Source of the DNA: Yamagishiella unicocca
Taxonomy: Eukaryota > Chlorophyta > Chlorophyceae > Chlamydomonadales > Volvocaceae
DNA length: 64,000 nt
Direction of reading: 5' to 3'
Assembly: GCA_003116995.1 (NCBI GenBank)
Contig: BDSL01000002.1
Span: 1,758,001 to 1,822,000, forward strand
Below, one piece after another: positions 35,501-46,663 of the stretch. The position numbers and the translations under genes were made by a program. The notes beneath the pieces are model-generated. The model saw only the letters and a program-made list of their open reading frames with translations, was not told the origin of the DNA and did not search any database. How positions within the stretch are numbered: the first letter of the stretch is position 1; each line of letters starts with the position of its first letter.

Positions 35501-38500
35501 GGTGCGGTAGGGAGCTCAGCTACAGGGTGCGGTAGGGAGCTCAGCTACAGGGTGCGGTAGGGAGCTCAGCTACAGGGTGCGGTAGGGAGCTCAGCTACAG
35601 GGTGCGGTAGGGAGCTCAGCTACAGGGTGCGGTAGGGAGCTCAGCTACAGGGTGCGGTAGGGAGCTCAGCTACAGGGTGCGGTAGGGAGCTCAGCTACAG
35701 GGCGCGATTTGCGACGCGTGGACGCCCCAGGGGTGAGGCCGAATGGCTTGGGTTCAAGCCTGAATGGTAAGCCAGACACCTCGCAGCTGGCTGGGGTGGC
35801 CTGGCTTGTTTTCCTGCAGCATCAGGCGTGTGATCGCCGTCCCCACCTGCAGGTTGGACCTGACGGACGGCAGGTTGACGTCGTTGTTGCTGATGCTGGT
35901 GAGGTTGTCCAGGATGGGGTTCACGGCGCCCAGCCCCCGGATCAGGCCGTCCATGACCGTCGTGGTGTTGCTCATGTAGCTGCTCACGCTGTGGAGCGGC
36001 TCCCATAGCTTCACCACCAGCTCCTTCGGCGCGATGACCAGGCCTGGACACAGCGCGCAAGACTCATGCGTAGTAATGGAATGCAGGTTGAGGTGGGCAC
36101 AGGGGGCTGGCAAACAAGCGTGTGCGTAGGATAGGACGGGGCATGCGATGAGCACAAGCGGCGGCAGGCAGGTGAGATCAAGTTGGTACGGGCCTCAGAC
36201 AGGGGAGCGCTTGCTGCAGGCGAGTATTGCCGCTGGGTCGCAACGGCTGGCCAGCTGCCGCCTGTCAATAAGCCACGCAGCGCAACGTGGGACAGCGGCG
36301 GCGGCGCACCCTTTCATCGCACGCCTTCCCCACCGAACCCGCCCCAAGCTTGAAATTCCAGCCCTTGCTTACCTGCTATCATCATGGCCAGGGCGGCAAC
36401 GGCGAAAAGAATCACAACGCTCTGGAGCAGAGGGCAGAGAGGGGTGTTGCGGGGGAGAGGGAGGGTTGTCAGCGCTGGGCGCGCAGAGCCGGACTGTGTC
36501 GCCGTCTCGCCGCGCTCTCATGTTGCGGGTGAGGGCGGTGCAGGACTGGTGCGGTGAGGGCCGTGCAGGACTGGTGGGTGAGGGCGGTGCAGGACTGGTG
36601 GGTGAGGGCGGTGCAGGACTGGTGCGGTGAGGGCCGTGCAGGCTGGTGCGGTGAGGGCCGTGCAGGCTGGTGCGGTGAGGGCCGTGCAGGACTGGTGGGT
36701 GAGGGCGGTGCAGGACTGGTGCGGTGAGGGCCGTGCAGGCTGGTGCGGTGAGGGCGGTGCAGGGCTGGTGGGTGAGGGCGGTGCAGGACTGGTGCGGTGA
36801 GGGCCGTGCAGGCTGGTGCGGTGAGGGCCGTGCAGGACTGGTGCGGTGAGGGCCGTGCAGGACTGGTGCGGTGAGGGCCGTGCAGGCTGGTGCGGTGAGG
36901 GCCGTGCAGGCTGGTGCGGTGAGGGCCGTGCAGGCTGGTGCGGTGAGGGCGGTGCAGGACTGGTGCGGTGAGGGCCGTGCAGGCTGGTGCGGTGAGGGCG
37001 GTGCAGGACTGGTGGGTGAGGGCGGTGCAGGACTGGTGGGTGAGGGCGGTGCAGGACTGGTGCGGTGAGGGCCGTGCAGGCTGGTGCGGTGAGGGCGGTG
37101 CAGGGCTGGTGGGTGAGGGCGGTGCAGGACTGGTGGGTGAGGGCGGTGCAGGACTGGTGGGTGAGGGCGGTGCAGGACTGGTGGGTGAGGGCGGTGCAGG
37201 GCTGGTGGGTGAGGGCCGTGCAGGACTGGTGCGGTGAGGGCCGTGCAGGGCTGGTGCGGTGAGGGCGGTGCAGGCTGGTGCGGTGAGGGCCGTGCAGGGA
37301 CAAGATACGCGGAAGGATGTAGGAGATGTGGGTCAGCCACTGACCGCATATTTGGGCCCGATGTACAGGGACGGGGCCCTATGTGAAGCGACGGCTTGCA
37401 AGGCAAGCGTCCCAATCAAGAGCCGGTGAGGAGGCGTCCGTGTCAGAGCCCGTGGTCGGAAAGGCTAGACAACGCCTGCCTGCCCTCATGGCCCTGATTA
37501 CCATACTTCACTTTATGGTGTTTCGATGACGCTTCCCGCGGTGCTGTTGCAGCAAGCCAGGCACGCATTGACGCATGCAGCCGACCCAGGGGTCACCCCG
37601 GGCGCACCTTATGCAGCCAGTACAGCCAGCCGCCGAGCACCTCCTTTGGATCCGCCTCGTTGCGGCTCTTCTCGCACGACTCGCGCATGCAGCAGGCCAT
37701 GCAGCAGCGGCGGAAGAGGCGCCTGCGCGCGGGGGACCGGGTGGGGGCCCAACAGCGCGTCGGAGAGGGACCAGCACGGCTAGCCGTTACGTTGTGCTCC
37801 GAAACCCTGTGACGTGGCGACATCTGACGGCCGTTGACCCACATGCGTTATCCTGGGGAGGTGCCAGCCTTTGGCCCTATGAAACCCGTCCGACACACAT
37901 TCCTGGCGCGAGCTCACTATGGGGTAAATCTCACGCTCAGCGCCAGTTCCCTACCATAGCAGAAAGACGATCAAGGATACGGCAGCCATAAGGATGAAGA
38001 TGATGTTGGCCTTTGACTGGGGCAGGATTGTGCCTTGCACGTACGCCTGTGGACGGGGCAGGGGGGAGGAGACAAGGGCAGGGGAACGCGTTCAGGACCG
38101 ACCCAGCGACCATGGCTTGGCTTGGGTCCATTCCTTGCTGTGCGCCCAGCACCATGCGCGCCAGCACCACCTCTATGGCAGTGGCGCTCCCTGGAGCACC
38201 ACCTCTATCGCAGTGGCGCTCCCTGGAGCACCACCTCTATGGCAGTGGCGCTCCCTGGAGCACCACCTCTATCGCAGTGGCGCTCCCTGGAGCACCACCT
38301 CTATCGCAGTGGCGCTCCCTGGAGCACCACCTCTATCGCAGTGGCGCTCCCTGGAGCACCACCTCTATCGCAGTGGCGCTCCCTGGAGCACCACCTCTAT
38401 CGCAGTGGCGCTCCCTGGAGCACCACCTCTATCGCAGTGGCGCTCCCTGGGAGCACCACCTCTATCGCAGCGGCACTCCCTGGAGCACGAGCCGCCAAGG

Positions 38501-39599
38501 AGCCAGCCGCATGGTTCCACCCTTGAAACCCGGCTGCCCATGCTCTTTGGCTGTCCGCACAGCCCCTAGCGGCTGCTCCTACCGCATGCATCTTCCCCAC
38601 CGCCAGTCTGCGGTCTGCAGCCCGAACCCGGAGGGCGGCACTTTCGCCGGCGCTGAGGGCCGAACCCCGTGTTTGGCCACCGCCACCCCATGGGACGCGG
38701 AAGGCCGCCCCAGAGCTCGAGAGCAAAATGCAAACATGCCCCGCAGTATTAACCTGGGTACATGCCGCGCCCCAAGGAGAGCAGCGTTGAGTGCAGTTTG
38801 GGTGAGGCGCACTGTGCGTGGATCACGGCTATGGTGGATGAACTAGTTTCGCGAAGCGTTCGATACGGCATCGCGAAGATACGATACGATACTCGTCTCC
38901 ATGCGGGTTGTAGGTGGTGAGAGGGAGTAAACGGGAGTCAGGGGCATTGTCCTGCCGGAAGTCAACGCTGTGTCTCCGGGTGTTCTGTCGTTCCCCCTAT
39001 ATCGCGCGCTCATACACCCCACCCCCAACCCAGATCCCTGGACTATACCACGTGGCATCGTATGTGCCCTTCACATGCGTGTACAGTGAGGCTGCAGCAC
39101 TTGCAACACTCACGTTGAATTCCTCCCTTTTCCACCCGGTAACGTTGCGAAAAGTCTCCGTCGAGGAGGGTCCACGCAGGAAGATTGCATCCTGAAATCG
39201 TAAGGATAAGAACAGGAATAATGGGTTTGGGCGTTTCGTGCTGGGAGACAGCCGTCAACACGCGCGTGAAGGTGAGACGAAGTGCGACTTGACGAGCCGT
39301 GACTGCGCCGACCCTAAGGCCGTAAATTTTACGCTGCAGGCATAACCCGCGATCCCGCAATCTTATCAGCCACTCCAAGATGGAGTGGCCTTCGCCGAAG
39401 TTCTATCAGCGCTCCCTACCCTCCATATTGCATCTGGACAGACTTCAAGCGTGTAGGGCGTGCTCTGAGATGAGGCTTTTGTCGCAAAAGCCGCGATTGC
39501 CGCCACCAGCCAGAGCGGAATCCCGACGACAAACTTTCGTCCGCTCCATTGTTGGGACGCGCTACACCGGCCCCGCCATCTAAATGGCGTTAATTGCAT
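29539..39599 (-). CDS. Prominin-like five-pass membrane glycoprotein, 19 exons
   Basis: Exons: 39599-39420, 39191-39114, 38951-38883, 38046-37955, 37722-37608, 36421-36373, 36043-35847, 35230-34962, 34678-34489, 34110-34012, 33474-33218, 32928-32778, 32565-32329, 32182-32051, 31817-31509, 31055-30969, 30703-30575, 30254-30009, 29832-29539; 1059 residues, all in phase. A signal peptide (KFVVGIPLWLVAAIAAFATK) leads into a short N-terminal ectodomain, TM1 (IIFILMAAVSLIVFLLW, about 124-140), a Cys-rich cytosolic loop (RRCCMACCMRESCE), TM2 (SVVILFAVAALAMMIA, about 179-194), a helical ectodomain of about 530 residues, TM3 and TM4 (about 729-752, 760-785), a second ectodomain of about 125 residues, TM5 (WVVFTFGGWLIFIACNLAM) and a Pro/Tyr tail with VDPYTGQP. 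About 12 N-glycosylation sequons all fall in predicted outside loops. The RPL...CC...TDY...W block before TM5 resembles prominins, which organise membrane protrusions and cilia. Tweety proteins share the topology and are the alternative. Confidence 0.8.
30935..30962 (+). repeat. Intronic splice-site-associated repeat, partial copy F
   Basis: GTACACGGGTTTTTCCCTCA, followed by an ACAACCCCC run, lies within about 10 bases of the donor of prominin-like intron 16 (donor at 30968 on the - strand), in antisense orientation to the gene. It resembles the second half of copy C. Confidence 0.4.
33721..33972. repeat. 30-bp minisatellite in prominin-like intron 10
   Basis: About eight copies of a unit starting CTTTCCTCTCAGCCCCAGCC are nearly identical, with single-base variants at the GCCCGCC/GCCCACC position. 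They lie in the intron between exons 10 and 11, close to the donor of exon 10. Confidence 0.9.
35384..35701. repeat. 25-bp minisatellite in prominin-like intron 7
   Basis: About 13 near-perfect copies of a unit beginning GGGAGCTCAGCTACAGGGTG fill half of the intron between exons 7 and 8. The near absence of variation suggests recent expansion or homogenisation. Confidence 0.93.
36518..37297. repeat. Large 23-25-bp minisatellite in prominin-like intron 5
   Basis: More than 30 copies of GTGAGGGCGGTGCAGGACTG-type units occur, in variants differing by CGGTGAGGGCC/GGTGAGGGCG and GGACTGG/GGCTGG. They sit in the intron between the Cys-rich loop exon and TM2. The repeat keeps several frames open, producing long spurious His/Pro-rich reading frames on the - strand. 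Confidence 0.93.
38171..38470. repeat. 32-bp minisatellite in prominin-like intron 3
   Basis: About nine copies of a unit beginning CTATCGCAGTGGCGCTCCCT (one early variant with ATGGCAG) occur just upstream of the TM1 exon in gene order. They show very low divergence. Confidence 0.92.
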
Positions 39600-40159
39600 T
39601 GTTTAAAAAACAATGAAGAGTAACGAGTTGTTGCAACGCGAAAGCTAAGATGGTCGCAAATTCTGGGTGCAGACACGGAATACGTACGTAGTGCTAACCT
39701 TGTTTATGTCATATACAGTAAGAATGACGTCTAGAGATCTAGTTATGTCTTCTCCAAAGTGTTTACATGAAGGCCAGCAGTGTCGTCCCCACGTCCCGCG
39801 TAGCCGTTGTACATTTTGATTGAGGCGGTTGAACCCTGGGTCTATGCCTCAATACTTTGCAGCCTGTACCAACTAAGCCACTGGCTCTAATCTACCAGTA
39901 TAATATTTGGAACGTTGGCTGGCACTGGCGCACGCATGGACGGTCGCAGGGTGCGTCACCCCCGTGGTCAAGGCTATGTTCCAAGCGCTATCCATTGCAG
40001 TTGCACATGACTTGGTATCCATTTCTGACGCGGTATCCTCATACATCATATTCCTTTTCGAAAACGGTCACCTCCTGAAAGCATCAACTGGGCAGTCAGG
40101 AAGTCAGTCCACAAACATACAATAGCGGCCAATTCTACTGATTTATTTATCAGCTCCTT
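39600..40159. promoter_or_regulatory. Divergent promoter region, prominin-like / B3-like genes
   Basis: This is an AT-rich 560-bp gap between the two start codons. It also contains a tRNA-like Pol III promoter signature on the - strand (A-box TGGCTTAGTTGG at 39880-39869, B-box GGGTTCAACC at 39836-39827), possibly a tRNA-derived SINE remnant. No TATA box was assigned. Confidence 0.45.
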
Positions 40160-43100
40160 ATGCAGGTCCAGCGTGCGCTTGTGCCGCCTCGGCCTGTGCG
40201 TCTAAATGTAAACGCCGAGGTTCCAACACCGTTCGTGCTGCCGTGGAGTTGGTACATTAGGCAGCGCCTCTGTTGGCAACTGCCGAAGCTTCTCAGCGTG
40301 ACTGTAACTGCCGATGGCAAGGAGGATGGGGCACGCTATGCTGCGCTTGCGCACGAGGACTGCCAGGTGAGGCCGTGCGCGCGTACTTCCGTGCCTTCGT
40401 CGTCCTACGTGCGTACAGTTTCGCGCTTGAAGCTGCCACGTGGGGTTTCACTCCCGGTGACGGGGTATTGGCCCGCCACGGATACACGACGTCGAGGAAT
40501 ATCCAACTCCTGAATCGTGCTTGGAGTGGGAGGGTTGAAATGTGGAAGGCTAGGTCTTCTTGTTCGGAGCAGTGTGCCCATTTGCTTGTCACGGGTTGTG
40601 CCAGGCCCCCCTGCATTGGGCCCCCAACGCATGACGTCCACGGCCGCTGCCCCCTGAAGTCACTTGCGTCACATGAAAACCACTCGCTGCCCGCCTCCCA
40701 GTTCGGACTGCGAATCAGCTTCAACCAAACCTTGGCGCTGGAGAAATACGCTGGCTACCACCTGGTTTCGGTGGAAAGGGCCAACCAGACGGAGCTTCAC
40801 TACACGCTCAGCCGCAAAACCTGCCCATGCAGCTCCAGGGAATGCGGCGGCGGGGCATCATGTGCTTGCGGCCGCGGCGGTTGCGCCTGCGGGGGCAACG
40901 GCGCGGCAGCGGTGGCGGCCGCCGCTGGCTGGCCCGTCAAGGCGGCGCCGCTGCCGCTGGTGTTGCCGCGGCGGCCTGCATGCAGAAAGGAGCCTGCGAA
41001 GGAGGAGCCCAGCCGGCGTCCTTCGTCAGATGCTGGTGCGCCCCTGACAGCAGCAGCTGCGCAAGCGGAGGGCTGCAGCACGGCCAGCGCAGTGCAGGAA
41101 GCGGCGGAGGACGACTCGGGGCGCCGCGGCCCCACGTTGGAGGCGGAAGCCGCGGTTCAGCAGCAGGCGCCGGCACAGGTTGTGGCCCGGTCAGGACCTG
41201 TCACTTCTTCAGCGGAGGCAGGGGTGGCGCCTGTCACTTCTTCAGCGGAGGCAGGGGTGGCGCCTGTGGCTTCTGCAGCAGAGGCAGGGGTGGCGCTTGT
41301 CACTTCTGCAGCGGAGGCAGGGGTGGCGCCTGTCACTTCTGCAGCGGAGGCAGGGGTGGCGCCTGTCACCTCGGCAGCGGAGGCAGGGGTGGCGCCGGAG
41401 GCGCCGGCGCCGGCCGCAGTGAAAGGCCCTTCTGCGGCCCTGGTGACTAGCGCGGGAAGCGGCATAGCTGCCAGCACCCACTCCACGGCGGCCGTGACCG
41501 TCCCCGATACGTCCGTGAGCTCGCGTGGAGTCGCGGAGCACGGGTCGACGGGCCGGGAGGTCGTTAACGATGACGGGGGCGACATTAGCAGCGGTAGGAG
41601 CGGCGACAGCAGCAGCGACAGCGAGGACGACAACGAGGAGGATGGCAGCGAGGACGCTGCGGGGACGCCGGAGCCGGTGCCGAACAATCCGTTCCGCAGA
41701 AATTACTGCAGGTTTGTACGGCAATCCGTGCACAAGATGGGTGCGAGGGGGGTCCGAAGCGGAGGGGGCGGGAAGGGTCATGTACGAACGCCGCCGTCGC
41801 CAGAAGGGTCAGGTTGGTGGCTCGAAGCCGGTCGCCGCACGCGACCCCACAACCATCTACATTTCGACGCACTACGGCGATCGCTCGCAGCGGCCGCACG
41901 TGGCGCTCCGGTCCCAATCATCCGAACACACAATGGATTTTCCTCTAACTGGATTCCCGCTCCCGCCCGCCTGGATGCTCCATCCCCGTCTCCCCCGCCT
42001 CGCACGCTCCTCGGAGCATGCAGCTGCCCATGCCACGTGTGGCAAGAGTACTGGCCCGACCCAGACGACCCGCGCAAGCACCAGGACGAGCGAGGCTGCG
42101 TGAGCAGCGACGATGGCAGCGAGGACGAGTCGGAGCTGGTGGCTGGGGTGGAATGGCAGGGCGGCATTACAGCAGCCGCGCGGGGCCGTAAGCGGGGGGC
42201 TTCGCGGGAGGGGCCGGCTGGGCGACCTGTCCGGCGGCAGCGAATGGCGGCGGCGGTGGAGGGGCCTGGGCAGGAGCATCAGCGGCACGCGGGCGGCGCT
42301 GCGCATTGCGGTGCCGCTTCGTCCGGCCTGCTGTCGCAGCGACGAGCGGTCGCCCGCGCGCCGCAGGCGCAGGGTTCGGCAATACCCAGACAGCAGCGGC
42401 TGTCGCACCTGAACGCTCGCCGTACGACTGGAGCGCTGCGAGCGCCGGCTGCGCAGCCGTCGCATCGGTCTGGCGGCGCCGGGGCCGCGGGCAAGGTCGC
42501 GTGCGTTGGATCCAGGGAGGGCGGCACCACCGCCGGCATGCTGGGCTTGCAGCAGCAGGACCAGCGGCAGCGTCCACTGCAGCTTTCGCAGCGTCAGCAG
42601 GACCAGAAACAGCAACGTAAAGTGCGCCCCAGCCAACAACAAAACCAGCGGCCCAAAGCCCTCGAGGTCATTGTCATAAGTGACAGCGGCGACGACGGCG
42701 GCGCCGTTGCCGGCGGCGGTGGACATCCTCCGTCAGATGGGGGGGCGGCAGCGACGCCCGGGGCCTTGGTGGATCTGCCAGCAGATCGCCGGTTCGAGGA
42801 CCTGCGCCACAGCCTGGGCATCACGCACCTGCACCAGGTGGACCAGCCGGGGGGGCACCGCTCCAGGGTGGGGCAGCTGGTGCCCATCAGGCAGGCCCTG
42901 CTGCCCCGCGGCGGCCGGCGGCGCGTTGGGTCGACTGTCCGGTTACAGGTGGGTCGGGCATGAGAAGAAACCCGTAACCCGTCGGTCGGCACTGAACCGG
43001 AAACCCGACTAAGAAGCGGTTGCTACCCTCGTTTGGAGTTGCATGCTGGGGGACCTGGTGGGGGAGGGGCCAGGTGGTGGGGTGAGAGGGGCGGCCTTTG

Positions 43101-46100
43101 GTTTGGGGCCGCATACGTGATGCCGCATGTGGGCTTGTGAAGGGGTCAGAGGCGCGTCTACTATACTATACTGTCTACTGTAACTCGCTTATATTGGCGC
43201 CCCTTGACCTCGGTTTGTGGGGATTATGGGAAGGGCTTCGGGGCCTTACTCCTGTAACGCAGTACAATACAATACAATACAAGAGGCGCGTGGACGGCCC
43301 GGCTGCGGGCGGCCCGCGAGCTGAGCACCTCGGGGCCACACCCGGAGCTGTGAGGAAGACGCAGGCCCGCGCGCGTATGTGTGTGTGCCGTTCCACTCCA
43401 CTCCACTCTTCGCCCTGTGACACCACCTCACCCGCTACTGCCGCTGCAGGTGGTGCGCGACGGCGTGCTGCAGCCGACCGAGCACTCGTGCGCCCTGCAC
43501 AGCGAGGGGCACGCCTGGTACGTGATGGCGCCGCCGCACCTGTGCGGCCTGGCGCTGCTGGGCTGGGGGCTGGCGGACGGCGACGAGGGGCGGCTCTTCC
43601 TGCTGGTGGACTCGCCGCACCAGCAGCTGCCAACCTGCGAGAGGGGCGGGGACGCCGGCGCCCACCCCGCCACGTGCCCACCGCAGTCGCCGTCCCAAGG
43701 GGTCACCGCATCGACCCCGCACCGCGACATGCGCCGGGGCGCAGTGGCGGCACGTATTACCGCGAACGCCGCCGCGCGGGCGCGCCGCGCCGCCGCTGGC
43801 TTCACCTCCAGCCCGACCTCCCCCAACGACGCCGCAGGCGGCGGCGCCGTTCCCCCCCGGCAACAGCAGCAGGACACACTGTACACGCCCACAGCGGCGG
43901 CGGGGGTGCCGCAGCCGGGTGGCTTCGGAGCTGGCGCCGATGGCTGCGCCGCAGGGGCGCCAGCCCCGCCTGCCTTCCGCACCTCGCAGCAATATCCGCA
44001 CTCACCGCAGCAACCTCGGGCCGGCGGGGCCGCCGGGCAACAAGGTTCCGTTGCCGAGCCGGGGCTTTCGGCCCCTCTGCCCTGCCTCATCACTAGGCCG
44101 TATGCGGGGATCACTGGAGACGTGCTGCGGGACTATCACGGCCACTGCGGCGCCCTGCCGGTGGCGATGCTGCTGGAGGTGGATGGGGTGCTGCTGACGC
44201 AGGTGGGTGGGGGGTTGTGGAGGTGGTGGCGATAGCGGTGTGGAGGTGGTGATGATGGGGGTGTGGAGGTGTGGGCGATGGCGCTGGGAGGGGTAGTGGG
44301 GCGTGAGCGGTGGGGTAGACGACGCCGCAAGTGGGACCCCGGATGCCGCGGTGGTGGGTGCACACGTGGGAGGAATCGACCGCTCCGAAGCCAGCCACGT
44401 CTCGCTCGCATTCCGGCCTCCGCCACCACGTGCCCACCATCACCCTCACCACCTGCTGCCCGCGTGCTGCCCCTTGACGACTTCCTCGCCTGCCAGGAGT
44501 ACCCGATCACCATCACCGGCGTCAACGGGGCCATCGCCACTGAGGCCTGCGTGCAGCTCCCTCCCGGCGGCGGCGACGTGACGCTTCGGCTTCACGGTAT
44601 CCCCCGCGCCTGCCTGGGTCTGCAGCTCGACGGCTGGGGCATGGCACATAAGGGCGCGGGCGTGCTGGTGCTGCGGGCCGTTACGGCGCCCAACAACCAC
44701 AGCCAGGCGGCACCCGCGGCGCCGCTGACGTGGCACGAGCCGCTGGCGGCGGCTGGGGATCCTGAGGCGCGTGGCGGCCAGCCGCCCGGCCACCAGCTCG
44801 TCCTGCGTCCCGCGGATGCGGGGGCGGGACCGGCGCCGGCGGCGCAGCACCCGCGGCCTCAGGTGCTGCAGCCGCAGCAGCTCGCCGCAGCAGGCGCGTG
44901 GCATAACGGGCGGCCGTCGCAGACGCAGATCCAGGATCCTCAATCCAGTGGGGTGGCGCAGGAGAAGCAGCAGCGCAGTCTGCAGCCGGGGCAGCCGATG
45001 CAGAAGCAGCGACGGCAAGAGGGGCGATCCTTTGGGCAGGACTCGCCGCCGATGCTGGTGGCGCCGACGGGGCGGCCCGTGTGCCGGCCCGCCTGGGATG
45101 TGACCCCCCTGGAGCCGACCTGGGTACGGCCGCGGCGGGGCACCCTCATCCAGGTACGGCCTCGGGTACAGCACGCAAGGAGTTGGCAGTTGGTCGCGCC
45201 AGGGAGGGTCGGCTTGTCGTCGTAGGAACCAGCCTCTGCCGTGGAATGCGGGCGCATCGCTTTAGGGTCAACAAGTTCCGCCAATTGGGTTGCGTGTTTG
45301 CATCCTAATCCTACCTCTGTCGACATCCTGTTCCCGCCCAGCCCTGTACCCCGAGGGCCTAGCTCCCCTCAGCCCGGCCCCCGCCATCCCTGTTCACCAG
45401 AGCCTCCATGAGGGCGGTCGCTTTCCCCTTCTGTGCTTCTCTTTTGTTGTTGCATTTGAACCAGAGCCGCCATGAGGGCGGTCGCTTTCCCCTCCTCTGC
45501 TTCTTTCTTATTGTTGTTGCATTTGTCATTGCATGGGTTTGTCTCTTCTCCTCGTGTAACGCAACCCACCCTCCACGTGTTTCCTCCTTAACCCCTTCCC
45601 CCTTCCACACACACGCACACCAGGGCGAGCGGCTTCCCCTGGACCCCCGGATCCACCGGGACCACCTGGGGGGCACCTGGGGAAACAGGCGGCTGTTCGT
45701 GGAGCGGGACGGCTACCTGGATGGCTGCACTGCTGCCTGGTGCATCACACTAACGGAGGAGGCCAAGTAGGTGGTGGGGGTGATGAGGGGGAGAGGGGGG
45801 TAGCGAGGGAGAGGGTTTTTGAGGAAGGGGGATGGGTATCACGGGGGAGAAGGAAGTGGAGGGGAAGGTGGCAGGCGGCGTGGGAGTGGGAGTGGGAAAA
45901 GACCGCCCTGTGTCCCGCATGCAGAGACACAGGGCGGTTTCATCCTCATGTGGACCTGGCCAGTTCCTGGTCCCTAGTCACCATTGCGGTGCTGTGGGCC
46001 GTCACGAGACAAAACACATCCTGTCCCTCGCGTCGTACAGGACTATCTGCTGTGGGTCTTCTGCCGCGTCATGGGCCCATGACACTTCGCGAAGCCCAAA

Positions 46101-46663
46101 CTTGTTGAGCCCGTGTAAAAATATTACATATCGGCCGACTCCGCTTCTTCTGCCGCTAATCCGCTAGTCCCTTCCCGCTTCGTGACAGGACCGCCTTCGT
46201 GGACAAGATCCCGAAGCACGCCCAGGGCTGCTTCTTCCTCAGCTGGGGCCTTATGCCGGGGGGCAGCCTTGTGCTGCGGGTCAGCAGCCGTCCGGCGGCG
46301 GCGGCCGGCAGCGGAACTACCGCCAGCGCCGCCGGCGGCGACGCCGCCGCCGCGCACACTGCGGCCATTGAGGCCGCCATGGAGAACGAACGGCGGCGCC
46401 TGTGGCGCCGGCGCCATGGGTGTAGGACGCCGGCTAACGAGGAGGCGGAACCCTCGGCCATGGAGGAGGGGCTGATGCGGTCAGGCAAGCGCCAGCGCCG
46501 AATGGCGCTGCTTGCGGAAGTGATGCAATACGTCCCGCCGCTCCCTACGAGGGTCAACAACGCCCGCACGGACCGCGCCGCTTCCAGAGGGCGCCTTGCG
46601 GGCAGCGCAGCAGCAGCGCGAAGTTCTGCACCCCGACTCGTGGGGGGCAACACAGCGCTGTAG
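40160..46663 (+). CDS. Large protein with four repeated B3-like modules and disordered linkers
   Basis: Exons: 40160-40366, 40702-41711, 42024-42948, 43450-44202, 44497-45153, 45624-45766, 46189-46663; in phase, 1389 residues. The intron 41712-42023 is optional, since the frame stays open through it (1493 residues). Four segments of about 80-100 residues, each interrupted by an intron, share a pattern of beta-like strands ending in a G-W-G-L turn: GLRISFNQTLALEKYAGYHL; LALLGWGLADGDEGRLFLLV; LGLQLDGWGMAHKGAGVLVL; and GCFFLSWGLMPGGSLVLRV. The W-x-V strand, 'GW..' and 'GD/GG..L.L' spacing is reminiscent of the plant B3 DNA-binding fold (REM-type tandem B3), but conservation is weak. Between them are a Cys-rich patch (CPCSSRECGGG), six 11-residue repeats, acidic DSGDD clusters and Gln-rich segments. 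A nuclear, DNA-binding role is inference only. Confidence 0.6.
41197..41394 (+). repeat. 33-bp coding tandem repeat, six copies
   Basis: Six units of exactly 33 bp in the second exon of the B3-like gene encode an 11-residue repeat, PVTSSAEAGVA, with S/A and V/L substitutions. It forms part of a disordered Ala-rich linker. The length stays a multiple of three, so unit gain or loss keeps the frame. Confidence 0.9.
45902..45938. other. Perfect 13-bp inverted repeat (hairpin) in an intron
   Basis: ACCGCCCTGTGTC at 45902-45914 and its exact reverse complement at 45926-45938 flank an 11-nt loop. It lies within the intron between exons 5 and 6 of the B3-like gene. No function can be assigned. Confidence 0.75.

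Noticed and set aside
35384..37297. Regularly spaced repeats suggesting a CRISPR array
   Set aside because: The units are contiguous with no unique spacers, lie in introns of a eukaryotic gene and have no cas genes nearby; they are minisatellites.
36369..37415. Reading frames of 348 and 261 residues, His/Pro-rich, on the - strand
   Set aside because: They are pure translations of the 23-25-bp minisatellite in prominin-like intron 5.
38013..38846. Reading frame of 277 residues on the + strand
   Set aside because: It is a translation of the 32-bp intronic minisatellite and is antisense to the TM1 exon.
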